Positions 27,512 to 37,040 of a stretch of DNA of 64,000 nt are shown in pieces. Location: NCBI RefSeq assembly GCF_000014285.2, contig NC_008343.2, positions 1,452,501 through 1,516,500 of the forward strand. The letters are read 5' to 3'. The notes under the pieces were generated by a model. The model saw only the letters and a list, made by a program, of their open reading frames with translations, was not told the DNA's origin and made no database searches. How positions within the stretch are numbered: the stretch's first letter is position 1; each line of letters opens with the position of its first letter. The translations under genes and the position numbers were made by a program. This DNA is from Granulibacter bethesdensis CGDNIH1 (GTDB lineage: Bacteria > Pseudomonadota > Alphaproteobacteria > Acetobacterales > Acetobacteraceae).

Positions 27512-29924
27512 TTTTATGTATTGGGTGAATATTATGGGTTTATTTATTTTATCATTTTTAATTTTTACGTTTTCATTTAATACAATTGCATTTTCTGCAG
27601 ACATGCAACTCCTGTTGGATGTTATCATCAATGGCAACAAAATACAAAAAATTGGCGAATTCGTAGAGAAAAATAACACATTATATGCTTCCGGCAAGGA
27701 ATTAACAGAACTGGGGATCAAAATTGGTCCATCTTCCCAAACCGGTAAACTGTTAGCACTTAAAAATCTGGATGGAATAAAGTTCACGCTTAATCAATCT
27801 ACACAGACCATCCATATCATCGCGGAAGAAAATGCATTGCTTCCGGCCTTGCTGACAGCATCTCCTACAGCACGATCCGATATGTATCAGGGAAGCACCG
27901 GTTTTAACCTGTCTTATGATATTCAGGGATCCATGACGGGCAATGTTCCTTACGGGACCGGATCATTCACCGCGCGTGCGTTCTCGCATCACAGTCTCTT
28001 CTCATCATCTCAGACTGTTTACGCTGGCCTTGGGCCTGCGGGCGCAGGATCGGTTTCTGTCATCCGCCAGGACACCACCTATACTTATTCAAATCCACAG
28101 ACGTTAAAGCGATATCGTTTTGGTGATGTTATCGGTGGCAGTTTACTTTGGACACGCCCAATAAAGCTGGGGGGCATTCAAATCGCCACGGATTTCTCCA
28201 TGCGACCTGAAAATCTGCCGTTTCCTGTTCCATCGGTAGCAGGGTTGGCAAATGGCCCATCAAGGATCAACGTATTGATGAATGGGCTACCAATTTTCAA
28301 TCAGCAGATTTCCAGTGGGCCTTTTGAGATTTCTCGCCTTCCGGTCATGACCGGTGCATCAGAACTAACCAGCATCATAACCGGCTTAAACGGCCAGCGG
28401 ACGACGACCACGATACCTTTCTATGCAAGCCCGTTGCTGCTGAAAAAAAACCTGTCTTCGCTATCAGCCGAAGCAGGGTTTCTCAGGCGTTATTGGGGAA
28501 CCTTGTATTCTGAGTATGATAATTTTGCGGGATCTGCGACCTACCGCTACGGTATTTCCTCACGCCTGACATTGGAAGGGCATGTGGAAGCATCTCAAAA
28601 AGTGATCGAGACAGGCATTGGCACTGATTGGAACTGTTTTAACCTTGGTATCGTCAGCATGACAATAGCAGGCAGCAATGCTGGCGGTGGATCAGGCACA
28701 CAGGAATCAATCGGATTTCAAAGAAATGGACGGCACCTTAGTTTTGGATTCTCGGAGCTGATCAGCGATGCGAAATTCCGTGATCTGGCCCGTCTGACGG
28801 GCAGCCCAGTCCCCAAAAAACAGTTGAACGCCTATATCGGATACTCATTTCAAGGATTGGGTTCAATTAATCTTAGTTATAATCAAACCAGCCTCTACAG
28901 CATGCCGATTTCATTAAGTTATTATGTTCCACCAGGAACTTTCAATACCAGCAACATGCCCGTACCTGGTACCACGATAACAACCGCTGATAGTGGATTG
29001 ATAACGTTACAACCAGCACAAAAGACCGAGATTTTGTCGATCAACTATTCTTTACAGCTCGGTAAGGTCTCCCTGTATGCAACAGCCTTCAACGCAATAT
29101 CGGGCGGAGGGGGATATGGAGCTTTCTTTGGCATCAGCATTCCTCTGGGCAATCGATCATCAGCTTCGGTAAACAGTGGAGCAGGCCAAACACGACCTTA
29201 TCAGCAGATCCAGGTTAACCAGACGGCCAATGTACCAGGAGATTTTGGCTACCAGTTGAATATGTCTCATGGCAACCAGAGTATCCAGAACGGCACAGTA
29301 AATTATAAATCCAGAATTGGGACAATCTACGGTGGTATAGATCATATTGGGTCCACCACAACTTATCGCGGGGAAATACAAGGTGCCATTTCTTATATAA
29401 ATGGCGGATTTTTCCTTTCAAATCAAATATTTGATAGCTTTGCTGTCGTGGATACAAGTGGTCTTCCCAATATCCATGTCTACAGTAATAATCGACCGAT
29501 GGGACAAACTGACAGCAACGGCCTGTTGCTGCTGCCTGACTTAAACTCCTTTACCGATAATAAAATTTCTATCGATCCCGGCGACGTGCCTCTCGACGCA
29601 GATCTAGCGAGCATCAATTATACGGTAAGGCCGATGGATCATACTGGTGTGTTGATACCATTCCACATTAAAACAATCACGTCAGCACTCATCCACCTTG
29701 TGACCCCGGATGGTATGCCTTTATCATTGGGAAGCTCCGTACAGTCTACGCCTCCCTCACCTATTGGGTATGATGGAAGTGCCTATTTGACCGGCCTGAA
29801 ACCTGGGACCAACAGGATAAAAATCCTGCTTTCCAATGGCCAAAAATGCTACGCTTCCTTTAATTATGTTTTTGTACCTGCTACGATTCCTACGATTGGT
29901 CCTATCCCCTGCACACAACAGTGA
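27483..29924 (+). CDS. fimbrial outer-membrane usher (CsuD-like)
   Basis: This 813-residue outer-membrane protein assembles and secretes pilin subunits. After a signal peptide (to about ATIAFSA-like residue 40) it has the N-terminal chaperone-binding domain, then a large beta barrel with the plug-flanking RPENLPFPVPSVAGLANG, and SRINVLMNGLPIFNQQISSG. The C-terminal domains include PNIHVYSNNRPMGQTDSNGL and a terminal CYASFNYV sandwich. AGGA 7 bases before the ATG supports the start. At 813 residues it is within the range of Csu-type ushers. Base composition is AT-rich, like the rest of the cluster. Confidence 0.9.
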   Translation: MKEISKKKYNFMYWVNIMGLFILSFLIFTFSFNTIAFSADMQLLLDVIINGNKIQKIGEFVEKNNTLYASGKELTELGIKIGPSSQTGKLLALKNLDGIKFTLNQSTQTIHIIAEENALLPALLTASPTARSDMYQGSTGFNLSYDIQGSMTGNVPYGTGSFTARAFSHHSLFSSSQTVYAGLGPAGAGSVSVIRQDTTYTYSNPQTLKRYRFGDVIGGSLLWTRPIKLGGIQIATDFSMRPENLPFPVPSVAGLANGPSRINVLMNGLPIFNQQISSGPFEISRLPVMTGASELTSIITGLNGQRTTTTIPFYASPLLLKKNLSSLSAEAGFLRRYWGTLYSEYDNFAGSATYRYGISSRLTLEGHVEASQKVIETGIGTDWNCFNLGIVSMTIAGSNAGGGSGTQESIGFQRNGRHLSFGFSELISDAKFRDLARLTGSPVPKKQLNAYIGYSFQGLGSINLSYNQTSLYSMPISLSYYVPPGTFNTSNMPVPGTTITTADSGLITLQPAQKTEILSINYSLQLGKVSLYATAFNAISGGGGYGAFFGISIPLGNRSSASVNSGAGQTRPYQQIQVNQTANVPGDFGYQLNMSHGNQSIQNGTVNYKSRIGTIYGGIDHIGSTTTYRGEIQGAISYINGGFFLSNQIFDSFAVVDTSGLPNIHVYSNNRPMGQTDSNGLLLLPDLNSFTDNKISIDPGDVPLDADLASINYTVRPMDHTGVLIPFHIKTITSALIHLVTPDGMPLSLGSSVQSTPPSPIGYDGSAYLTGLKPGTNRIKILLSNGQKCYASFNYVFVPATIPTIGPIPCTQQ

Positions 29925-29928
29925 TATC

Positions 29929-30402
29929 ATGATAAAGCTACGATATCTTAAGGCAGCTCCATTGATCCTCTTTGCTGTTCTTGCACTCTTTCCAAAATCA
30001 TCGATGGCCCAATGCATAGTATCAGTCAGCAATTTGAATTTCGGAGTTTATGATCCATTCTCTTCAACCCCGGCCAATACATCATCCAATATTAATGTCA
30101 CATCATGCCCTATATTATTTGGATCCTATAGCGTCGGCCTCAATACAGGTCAGAATGCAGGTGGATCATATAATAATAGGTCAATGAGATATAACTCACA
30201 AAGACTTCAATATCAAATATATACTTCAAATGACCGTTCAAATATATGGGGGAATAATAGCCAAGGAACAGTCATGCAATATGGATATTGTTATTTTTTT
30301 GCTTGCAATAATTCTTTTACCATGTATGGCGTTATTCCACGTTACCAAAATGTATCTCCAGGATTCTATTCCGATACCGTTGTTGTGACGATAACTTATT
30401 GA
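29929..30402 (+). CDS. second spore coat U domain protein, possible tip or minor pilin
   Basis: The ATG at 29929, four bases after the usher stop, gives 157 residues. They form a signal peptide ending at SSMAQ and one SCPU domain starting CIVSVSNLNFGVYDPFSS and ending GFYSDTVVVTITY. An in-frame upstream start at 29836 would overlap the usher and hide the signal peptide. Its four-cysteine pattern (CIVS, TSCP, YGYC, FACN) differs from the first pilin, suggesting a minor or tip role. Known Csu tip adhesins have two domains, so this one is short. Confidence 0.8.
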   Translation: MIKLRYLKAAPLILFAVLALFPKSSMAQCIVSVSNLNFGVYDPFSSTPANTSSNINVTSCPILFGSYSVGLNTGQNAGGSYNNRSMRYNSQRLQYQIYTSNDRSNIWGNNSQGTVMQYGYCYFFACNNSFTMYGVIPRYQNVSPGFYSDTVVVTITY

Positions 30403-30438
30403 TTTTTTGAAAAATTAGACGTTGTAGGATATATATTC

Positions 30439-31581
30439 TTGGCAATTAGGATCCACTTCATATCTCAAGTCACTGTTATCCTGGTAGCGAGCATTTTCGG
30501 CTTGGGATACAGCCTGAGCGCAGCTTTAATTGCCCTCCAGCTGGATGAGGCCGGGGCAAGTAGCCTGAGCATTGGTCTGAATGCTGCTATGCATGCCGTC
30601 GGTGTGCTGATCACTGCCATGCTTCTTCCTCGCTTCAGTGCCCGGTTCGGTATGCGCTGTATGCTGCTGCTTTCTCTTCTGGCGACGACGATTATTCTAA
30701 TCCTGTTTCCGCTGATGCCATGGAGCTGGACTTGGTTCCCCCTCCGTCTGGGACTAGGGGTTGCAACCGAGATTCTGTTTGTCCTTTCCGAAACATGGAC
30801 CAACCAGCTTTGCGACGATACCTCCCGCGGGAAGGTCATGGCTTTTTATATGACCGCCATGTCGAGCGGATTTGCAGCCGGTCCCCTGCTGTTGTCCGCT
30901 ACCGGAACACAAGGCTTTGCGCCATGGCTGGCAGGAGGGGCATTGTCACTGCTGGCCGCGGTGCTCCTGATGCTTGGCACGACGACACCACCGCCCGCGC
31001 CACACAATGGACATGGTGGTTTTCTCCATTATCTCCGCCTTGCCCCCGTTGCCCTTTTCAGCACTGCCCTCAATGCAGGGGTGGAGGCCGCCGGGATGTC
31101 GTTCCTTCCTCTCTATGCCATGAGTGCCGGATGGGGCGAAAATGGCGCAACCCAGCTTTTATCGACACTGATGCTCGGCGCGATCGCGCTCCAGCTGCCG
31201 ATCGGATGGCTTGCTGACCGGATGCCACGGGAGAAACTGATTCTTCATCTTGCCCTGATCGCCGGCATCGGTGCCCTTGCCTGGCCGTGGTTAATCAGCC
31301 TTGGTGTAATCGCCTATATCGCCCTGTTTGTATGGGGCGGAGTTTTCGTAGGTATTTACACCGTGACCCTGACCCTGATTGGCAGCCGATTCTCCGGCAG
31401 CGACCTGGTGGGGCTGTATGCGGCAGCGGGGCTCGCCTGGGGCGTGGGAGCACTGCTGGGACCATCGGCAGTCGGGGCCGCCAACATCCTGACAGCCCAA
31501 GGCCTTCCAGTCGTCACTGCGGCCTCCTGCCTGATTTTTGCCGTATTCATACGCCGTTATGTTTACCGACCGGCCTCGTGA
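30439..31581 (+). CDS. MFS transporter, YcaD-like
   Basis: The 380-residue protein has about 11-12 membrane helices of the major facilitator superfamily. The loop between helices 2 and 3 has MLLPRFSARFGMR, and the fourth-fifth helix region has NQLCDDTSRGKVMAFYMTAM with GFAAGPLLL. The helix 8-9 loop has PIGWLADRMPREKLI. This resembles the YcaD group of small-molecule exporters; the substrate is unknown. The start is a TTG at 30439 with AGGAT about 10 bases upstream. Base composition returns to normal GC inside this gene, so it marks the end of the AT-rich island. Confidence 0.8.
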   Translation: MAIRIHFISQVTVILVASIFGLGYSLSAALIALQLDEAGASSLSIGLNAAMHAVGVLITAMLLPRFSARFGMRCMLLLSLLATTIILILFPLMPWSWTWFPLRLGLGVATEILFVLSETWTNQLCDDTSRGKVMAFYMTAMSSGFAAGPLLLSATGTQGFAPWLAGGALSLLAAVLLMLGTTTPPPAPHNGHGGFLHYLRLAPVALFSTALNAGVEAAGMSFLPLYAMSAGWGENGATQLLSTLMLGAIALQLPIGWLADRMPREKLILHLALIAGIGALAWPWLISLGVIAYIALFVWGGVFVGIYTVTLTLIGSRFSGSDLVGLYAAAGLAWGVGALLGPSAVGAANILTAQGLPVVTAASCLIFAVFIRRYVYRPAS

Positions 31582-31808
31582 CCAAATCTCATAACCAGCC
31601 ATCCCTCATTACAAAACCATTATTATAACAAGAAAAGAATGGCAGTTATTGAGCAAACTGAGTCAGGTTGCTAAAAAAACGGATGTTCCTGCTTTTTCAA
31701 GCTGGCAATCTTGCCTCCAGCCTTCATGGCCGGGACCATAATTGACGATATCTGATTGGCTTTATGAATTTGCCCAGTCGCAAGCCAGTTGGATGATAAG
31801 GAACGTTC

Positions 31809-33137
31809 ATGATCAGATTAATATTGCTTTTGCTTGGTGCCGGTATCGTCAAGCGGCGCTGGCGTTTTCTGCTGACATTGGGAATTTTATGGGCCGGTTG
31901 CGGCGTGTTTCTGGCGTTTGATGCGCTGGACGAACATTACGTCATTCCGGTGCGCTATCTCGGTTACGTCATGATCATCGAGGGGCTGGCCACAGCCTCC
32001 TCTGCATCCGCGGCCACTGGCACGGCGCAGCGGTTGAGGTGGTTCAAGGCACTTTCTCTGTTCATGATCGGGGGGCTTGCCGCGCTGAATCACCACCATG
32101 CTAATCTGGTCCTTGCCATTCTACTGGGGCTGTTCATCGCTGTTGATGGCATCATGAAGGTCAGCAGCGCACAAATTGTGAGGTTTCCCGGATGGCGCAC
32201 TGCACGCGCCATCGGAATAGGCGAAATCTTTTTCGCTATTTTTGTTCTCGAACCATATCCAACCTGGTACAAGGCAACAGTCGGCGTCAATATGGGTGCA
32301 TTGATGCTGCTCTCCGGCCTTGGCCTTGTGCGGTTGGGATTGCGGTTAAAGCAGCTGCCTGATGATGCACCGCTTTCGCCCATTCTCCAGCAGGGTCTTT
32401 CCGGATGGACATTCATTCCTGCCTCTGCCAACCAGACAGAGCAAAACACTCAACCTGCACAGATCGGTGAACTGATCGTGCATGTATGGACCCCTACCGG
32501 CCTGTCACCCAGCCAGATCCGGTCCGGCAGGCTTATCGGGCGCTATATCGCTGCTGTCGATCAAAACGGGGTCGTCTCAACCGGGCACGCTGCACTGGAA
32601 ATGGCGCCGGATGTTTACATCAGCCATTATCCGAAAAACGAAATCGACCGGAACCCTGGGGAATTTGGACGTATTCTCCGGGCTACTCACGATAACGATG
32701 TGGAGGGTCGCTTTCTGCCTACCTATCAGGAAGAAGCAGCGGGATGGTGTGAAGCCACGGCCCATGTCCGCTTTGAGCAGTTCGACGCGGCCCGTCTGCG
32801 GGCTTTCTGGAATACCTATCGGCAAGACAATACCTACAATCTGACCAATCGTAACTGTTCCAGTGTCGTCGCGCAGGCTCTGGATGCCGCCCTGGAAGGT
32901 GCCTTGACCGCACGAACTGCACGCCTGCCTCTGTCACGGCTGATGCGGATATTCCTCAGCCCCGAACTCTGGGTTGCCGGATTGCTGCGTCAGCGTGCTG
33001 AATCCATGGCCTGGACGCCTGGTCTGGTTCTGGATTACGCCCGCGCCCTGTCTGCCGTGATTGATCCGCCTGCTATTTCTTGGCTGTCACTTGCGGCCCG
33101 TGCGTGGCGGCGTCAAAAGCGCACGCAGGCATCATGA
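31809..33137 (+). CDS. HdeD-like (DUF308) membrane domain fused to a permuted papain-like domain
   Basis: The 442-residue product has two parts. Residues 1 to about 190 form six or so membrane helices of the HdeD/DUF308 type (GYVMIIEGLATASSA, LLGLFIAVDGIMKVSSAQ). After a linker, residues about 215-400 form a soluble domain with His at about 260 in STGHAALEM and Cys at about 350 in LTNRNCSSVVAQALDAAL. That His-before-Cys order and the NC motif resemble circularly permuted papain-like enzymes such as YiiX and LRAT-like proteins, which are amidases, proteases or acyltransferases. No substrate can be named. The catalytic domain probably faces the cytoplasm or the periplasm next to the membrane. 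A DUF4239 gene follows. Confidence 0.6.
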   Translation: MIRLILLLLGAGIVKRRWRFLLTLGILWAGCGVFLAFDALDEHYVIPVRYLGYVMIIEGLATASSASAATGTAQRLRWFKALSLFMIGGLAALNHHHANLVLAILLGLFIAVDGIMKVSSAQIVRFPGWRTARAIGIGEIFFAIFVLEPYPTWYKATVGVNMGALMLLSGLGLVRLGLRLKQLPDDAPLSPILQQGLSGWTFIPASANQTEQNTQPAQIGELIVHVWTPTGLSPSQIRSGRLIGRYIAAVDQNGVVSTGHAALEMAPDVYISHYPKNEIDRNPGEFGRILRATHDNDVEGRFLPTYQEEAAGWCEATAHVRFEQFDAARLRAFWNTYRQDNTYNLTNRNCSSVVAQALDAALEGALTARTARLPLSRLMRIFLSPELWVAGLLRQRAESMAWTPGLVLDYARALSAVIDPPAISWLSLAARAWRRQKRTQAS

Positions 33138-33213
33138 ACAAGCATGCACCATCAAAACCAAGACTTGGCCCGCTAAAACGCATCCATCATCATTTAGACC
33201 GCTTCTAAAAGAA

Positions 33214-34056
33214 ATGTTAGACTCTTTCATGGAAGCAGCAGACTCTTCCGCCAATATACTCGCTCAATGGCCCAATATTGTCATTATCGGGATATTTTGC
33301 GCGGTTCTGGTTATTGCTCAATATTTGGTACAGTTCCTTGCTAAAAAAACCTTCTCTGTCACCACCCTTGCCGAACATAACCTATCGGCTCTGGATACGT
33401 TTCGGGTTCTTGGCCCCTTGGCAGGGGTATTCATTAGCTTCTCACTGGTGCAGGGGATTGCCGAATATCGTGCAACCGGGCGTCAGATAAGTCTTGAGGC
33501 CACGGATGCCTATCAGCTTGACCGTGCCCTAGCCGGCACAGATCTGGGTGATAAGGCAACCCCGGCCCGGCTTGCCCTGCGTGCGTACATCCAGTCTGTG
33601 GTAACGGATGAATGGAGTGGATTACGGGAGGGAAAAACCGAAGCCCCCGTCACATCGCAGACAATGCAGACCCTGCAGGAGAAGGTTGAATCTTTGGTCA
33701 ATCAGCTGCCCTCCTCCATGCGTGTTGCCAACGATATTGATAAAAATTTGGACGATCTGCAGGATGACCGCGCCAAGCGGTTGGCCGTTGTGCGAGGCGG
33801 GCTTCCTTCCATCATGTGGTGGGTGCTGGGCATGTTAATGCTGCTGCTGCTGATCTGCTCGGCTTTTCTGGCACGTCCGAACAGGATTCACATTCACCCG
33901 CTCCCGACCTTGTTTATGGCCGGGCTGGGGATCATGTCCGGGCTTCTGTTTATTATCGATCGCCCCTATCAGGGGGAGCTTTGCGTCAGCCCCGCCCCGC
34001 TGGTAAAGGTTCTCAAGCAGCTTAATATGCGTCTGCATATTGATCATACAGGCTAG
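33214..34056 (+). CDS. DUF4239-like membrane protein
   Basis: The 280-residue protein has two N-terminal helices (about residues 18-45 and 60-85), a charged soluble middle (about 90-200) and two C-terminal helices (PSIMWWVLGMLMLLLLIC and LFMAGLGIMSGLLFIIDRP). This is the layout of DUF4239/bestrophin-like proteins, whose function is unknown. The C-terminal IDRPYQGELCVSPAPL is the most characteristic segment. A longer frame from 33061 would overlap the preceding gene, so the ATG at 33214 is used; 33229 is an alternative. It lies 76 bases after the HdeD-papain gene, and they may work together at the membrane. Confidence 0.65.
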   Translation: MLDSFMEAADSSANILAQWPNIVIIGIFCAVLVIAQYLVQFLAKKTFSVTTLAEHNLSALDTFRVLGPLAGVFISFSLVQGIAEYRATGRQISLEATDAYQLDRALAGTDLGDKATPARLALRAYIQSVVTDEWSGLREGKTEAPVTSQTMQTLQEKVESLVNQLPSSMRVANDIDKNLDDLQDDRAKRLAVVRGGLPSIMWWVLGMLMLLLLICSAFLARPNRIHIHPLPTLFMAGLGIMSGLLFIIDRPYQGELCVSPAPLVKVLKQLNMRLHIDHTG

Positions 34057-34162
34057 GCCCGATCACCACTCCGTTCTGGTGGCCTACCAAAAAAGACGCT
34101 TTTGTAAGGCTGTCAGGTGCTCGCATATCTGAATGGCGATCCCACGTAGTCACACCATCAAG

Positions 34163-34200
34163 AAAAAGCCGCGATCCCATCTGATCGCGGCTTTCCTGTT
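34163..34200. terminator. bidirectional terminator between DUF4239 gene and ppc
   Basis: AAAGCCGCGATC at 34165-34176 pairs perfectly with 34183-34194 around a 6-base loop. T-rich stretches follow on both strands (TTTTTCTTG on the minus strand). It lies 33 bases past the ppc stop and about 110 bases past the convergent DUF4239 stop. Confidence 0.85.
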
Positions 34201-34226
34201 TTATCGACTGTTTTGAGGGACGCTAT

Positions 34227-37040
34227 TTATCCAAAAGCGCCCACCTCATGGCTAATGGCCGTGCCGATCTCCCGCACCAGATCAAACATATCGCTCATCG
34301 GCTGGAAAATAGTGGCATGCTCATGAGCATAGCTGCTGCCCTGGCGTTCAGTTGATGGTTCGAAATAATCCCGTTCCACCGCCGGGTCTGGCGCAGGCGG
34401 GAATACCTGACTCAGAAGATTGAGGGCGAGAGGAATTTCCAGCCGCAAAATCAGGGCTTCCAGAGCCTGACGGGTTACTCCATGACGAGGCGAGAAATCA
34501 GGAATTTCCGTCTCCAGAAGCCAGATACGATGAATCAACGCCAGCCTCAGCGCATGCAGCAGGCGCTCACGCATGGTCATGCGCGGTGCATCAGACCAGC
34601 CAGCACGCAGTTGCAGGTGATCCACCTGAATGCGCCGGAACATCGCCTGTGTCACCGCCGCCAGCCCCAGCCGCTCCACCGCCTTGGCTACCAGCATCAG
34701 CGCCTTTGTCTTCCGCTGATCGGTTTCTCGCTCATGCGCTGCACGATCCAGCCAGGTGGTGGGGTCGAATGTCGCCACCACGGCACGCAATACGTCCAGA
34801 TCAGAATGGCGCAACGCATGCTCGGCCAGATTCATGGCCCGGCGGAAACGGAAGCTGTTCTGATAAAGATCGTCGAACGTTTCAGGATGACGGATCAAGG
34901 CCGCGCCAATGCCGTGAATGGAATTGGCACACCAGCCCAACTGCTGAAGGATGGCGTTATTGGGGATGGCCCGCAATTCGCGCGGATGGCTAATCTGCGG
35001 ACGCCCCACGGCTCCATCGCTCTGGCGGGCGGCCGGGCGGGAGCCGGTCTTGTCGATCAGAGCCGGGCCGAACGCACCCAACAGAGCGGCATAGCCCGGA
35101 TCTTCCACCAGCTCTTCCATATGCGTACGGATGGTCGTGAAGTAATCCGAGGCAAAATCCTGCTCATCATAAACGGGATCTTTCGGGCCTGACATACGTG
35201 GGAAAGCATGTTCCGCAATCCGGGCAATCGTGGCCGTTGCCAGCGCCGGAGTGCCGAACAACAGATAGCCATCACCGCCTTGAAAAGCACTTTCCTCACG
35301 CACCACAACGCCTGCAGCACGAAGGGCCTTGCGGCTTTTGGTGGGCGAAAGATATTTCAGGCGATCATAGAGCGAGCCGGGATGCGCACCACGTCCGATG
35401 CTTTCGCCATGCGTATCGAACAGAATGACCTCGACACCCTTAACGTCATAACGGGCCAGCAGCTCGGCAATTTTCATACGCAGGCGTTCGATCAGATAGC
35501 TGGCGGCCAGCTGTCCGACATAACGACCGGAATCCGAATAACCGAACTGAAGTGCAAGACGACCGGTCTTTTGCAGATAGGCGCGGTAATGCGGGCTGCG
35601 CAGCGCTTCCTGCAGGATTCGAGCGCCCTGTTCCAACGCATCGGCGGTCTCGAACAGCGGAGAAATCTCGATCCGGTCCTCGATCCCCAGAAGCCTTGCC
35701 AGCCACAGCGCAGTCAACAGCGTGTAACCGCTTTCGGTCTCGGCGATCAGGAATCTGACTGGTGCTGCACTGTCGATGTGTTTGACAACCTGCGCCACCG
35801 TCATCATCAACCGGGCCGCCGAAGCCTGCTCGGCAATCAGCGTACCAAAATCGATATTAACGGGCTGAACAGTATCGAGCGCCTCGTTGATCTTGCTCAG
35901 CAGAATACGACGGCGGGACTGATCTTCCGGCGGATCTGTAATGCCCAGACGCTGCCGGGCAACATTATGCAGCTGGGTCGCATTCAGACGCACATGCGTA
36001 TGAGCCAGAGACATGGAATGCGACACCAGGCCTGCACGGATCACGCACAGTGCCAGTCTCGTCTCCTCATCTGCCGTGCTGATCACCGCATCGAATTGCG
36101 GCAGCAGGGCAGCAGGATCAGTGATCGCTTCCTGCCGACGTGTGATGAGCGCCTGAGCAAAAGCCTGCACGCCATCGGGATCCTGTGTCGTCGGGCAAGA
36201 TTCGATCTGGTTCGAAACGGCCTCAATCGCCTGAGTCACTGTCCGCTGAAGCGCATCGGTTCCCGCGAGCGAGGCCAATTGTGCCAGAACGCGCTCCAGT
36301 TGGAGGCGCTTCATACGCAGCCGCAGGCGTAACGTGTCCCACCAGCCAATATCGGTACGACCATCCGTATCGTAGCCAACCCAGCTGGTCAGAATAACCG
36401 GCCTTGGCGTCAGATCGCTCCAGCGATCCGGCCAGACATCACGGGCGGCCACCAGCAGGTTGCGGTTCAACTGATCGATGGCATCACGGCCATTGATAAT
36501 GGCAGCCACTGCCTGATCGAACTCGTCTTCCAGAGTTACAGAAGGGGGACGATGCGATTCGAAAGAAGATACTTCAGCGCCACCGGCTGCTTCTGCCAGC
36601 GCGTGACCAACCTCAGCTGGCATTGAGAACGTCGGATGAGCCGTAAAGACGGCGGCAAAGCGGGTTCGCTCAACCTCAGGCTGAAAATCGCGGAAAGAAA
36701 TCGGGCTGTCATTGGGATCAGGCCTGACCACACGCCGGGCCACGTGAGCGAGCGCCTCGTCAGCCCCTTCGATGCCACCAACATAATTGGCAAGCCTTCG
36801 TGCGCGGTCGAGATAGGCGGCATCTCTCAGATGCTTTACCAGCGCCACGAGAGAGGCGTGACTTAATGATCCGCTTTCGATTCGGCGCGCAATCGCAAGC
36901 GCCACTGAAAGCATCGGATTGCCGAAGGGATCTTCGGTAGAGCGCTCAACAGAGCGTTCTGTGACCGAAAGCAATTCGGCGGCCAGGTCCGCAGGTGCCT
37001 GCGTGTCGTGCATGTCTGCCATCACCGGAATTTTGTGCAC
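34227..37040 (-). CDS. ppc: phosphoenolpyruvate carboxylase, divergent form
   Basis: The 937-residue product aligns by landmarks with PEP carboxylase, the enzyme that converts PEP and bicarbonate to oxaloacetate. The catalytic His region reads VFTAHPTFSM (His about 135). The glycine-rich segments read GYSDSGRYVG (about 500) and THGESIGRGAHPG (about 550), and QNSFRFRRAMNLAE lies near the C-terminus. Several of these differ from the E. coli forms (TAHPTE, GYSDSNKD-like, HGRGGSIGRGG), with two residues and one Arg apparently missing in the last. Length is close to the usual 880-930. The start may be the GTG at 37040 or the ATG at 37022; neither has a strong Shine-Dalgarno. It is transcribed alone. 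Confidence 0.85.
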   Translation of the reverse strand: MHKIPVMADMHDTQAPADLAAELLSVTERSVERSTEDPFGNPMLSVALAIARRIESGSLSHASLVALVKHLRDAAYLDRARRLANYVGGIEGADEALAHVARRVVRPDPNDSPISFRDFQPEVERTRFAAVFTAHPTFSMPAEVGHALAEAAGGAEVSSFESHRPPSVTLEDEFDQAVAAIINGRDAIDQLNRNLLVAARDVWPDRWSDLTPRPVILTSWVGYDTDGRTDIGWWDTLRLRLRMKRLQLERVLAQLASLAGTDALQRTVTQAIEAVSNQIESCPTTQDPDGVQAFAQALITRRQEAITDPAALLPQFDAVISTADEETRLALCVIRAGLVSHSMSLAHTHVRLNATQLHNVARQRLGITDPPEDQSRRRILLSKINEALDTVQPVNIDFGTLIAEQASAARLMMTVAQVVKHIDSAAPVRFLIAETESGYTLLTALWLARLLGIEDRIEISPLFETADALEQGARILQEALRSPHYRAYLQKTGRLALQFGYSDSGRYVGQLAASYLIERLRMKIAELLARYDVKGVEVILFDTHGESIGRGAHPGSLYDRLKYLSPTKSRKALRAAGVVVREESAFQGGDGYLLFGTPALATATIARIAEHAFPRMSGPKDPVYDEQDFASDYFTTIRTHMEELVEDPGYAALLGAFGPALIDKTGSRPAARQSDGAVGRPQISHPRELRAIPNNAILQQLGWCANSIHGIGAALIRHPETFDDLYQNSFRFRRAMNLAEHALRHSDLDVLRAVVATFDPTTWLDRAAHERETDQRKTKALMLVAKAVERLGLAAVTQAMFRRIQVDHLQLRAGWSDAPRMTMRERLLHALRLALIHRIWLLETEIPDFSPRHGVTRQALEALILRLEIPLALNLLSQVFPPAPDPAVERDYFEPSTERQGSSYAHEHATIFQPMSDMFDLVREIGTAISHEVGAFG

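Noticed and set aside
35208-36332. 374-residue open frame on the plus strand inside ppc
   Set aside because: Antisense shadow of PEP carboxylase; GC-rich DNA produces such frames by chance.
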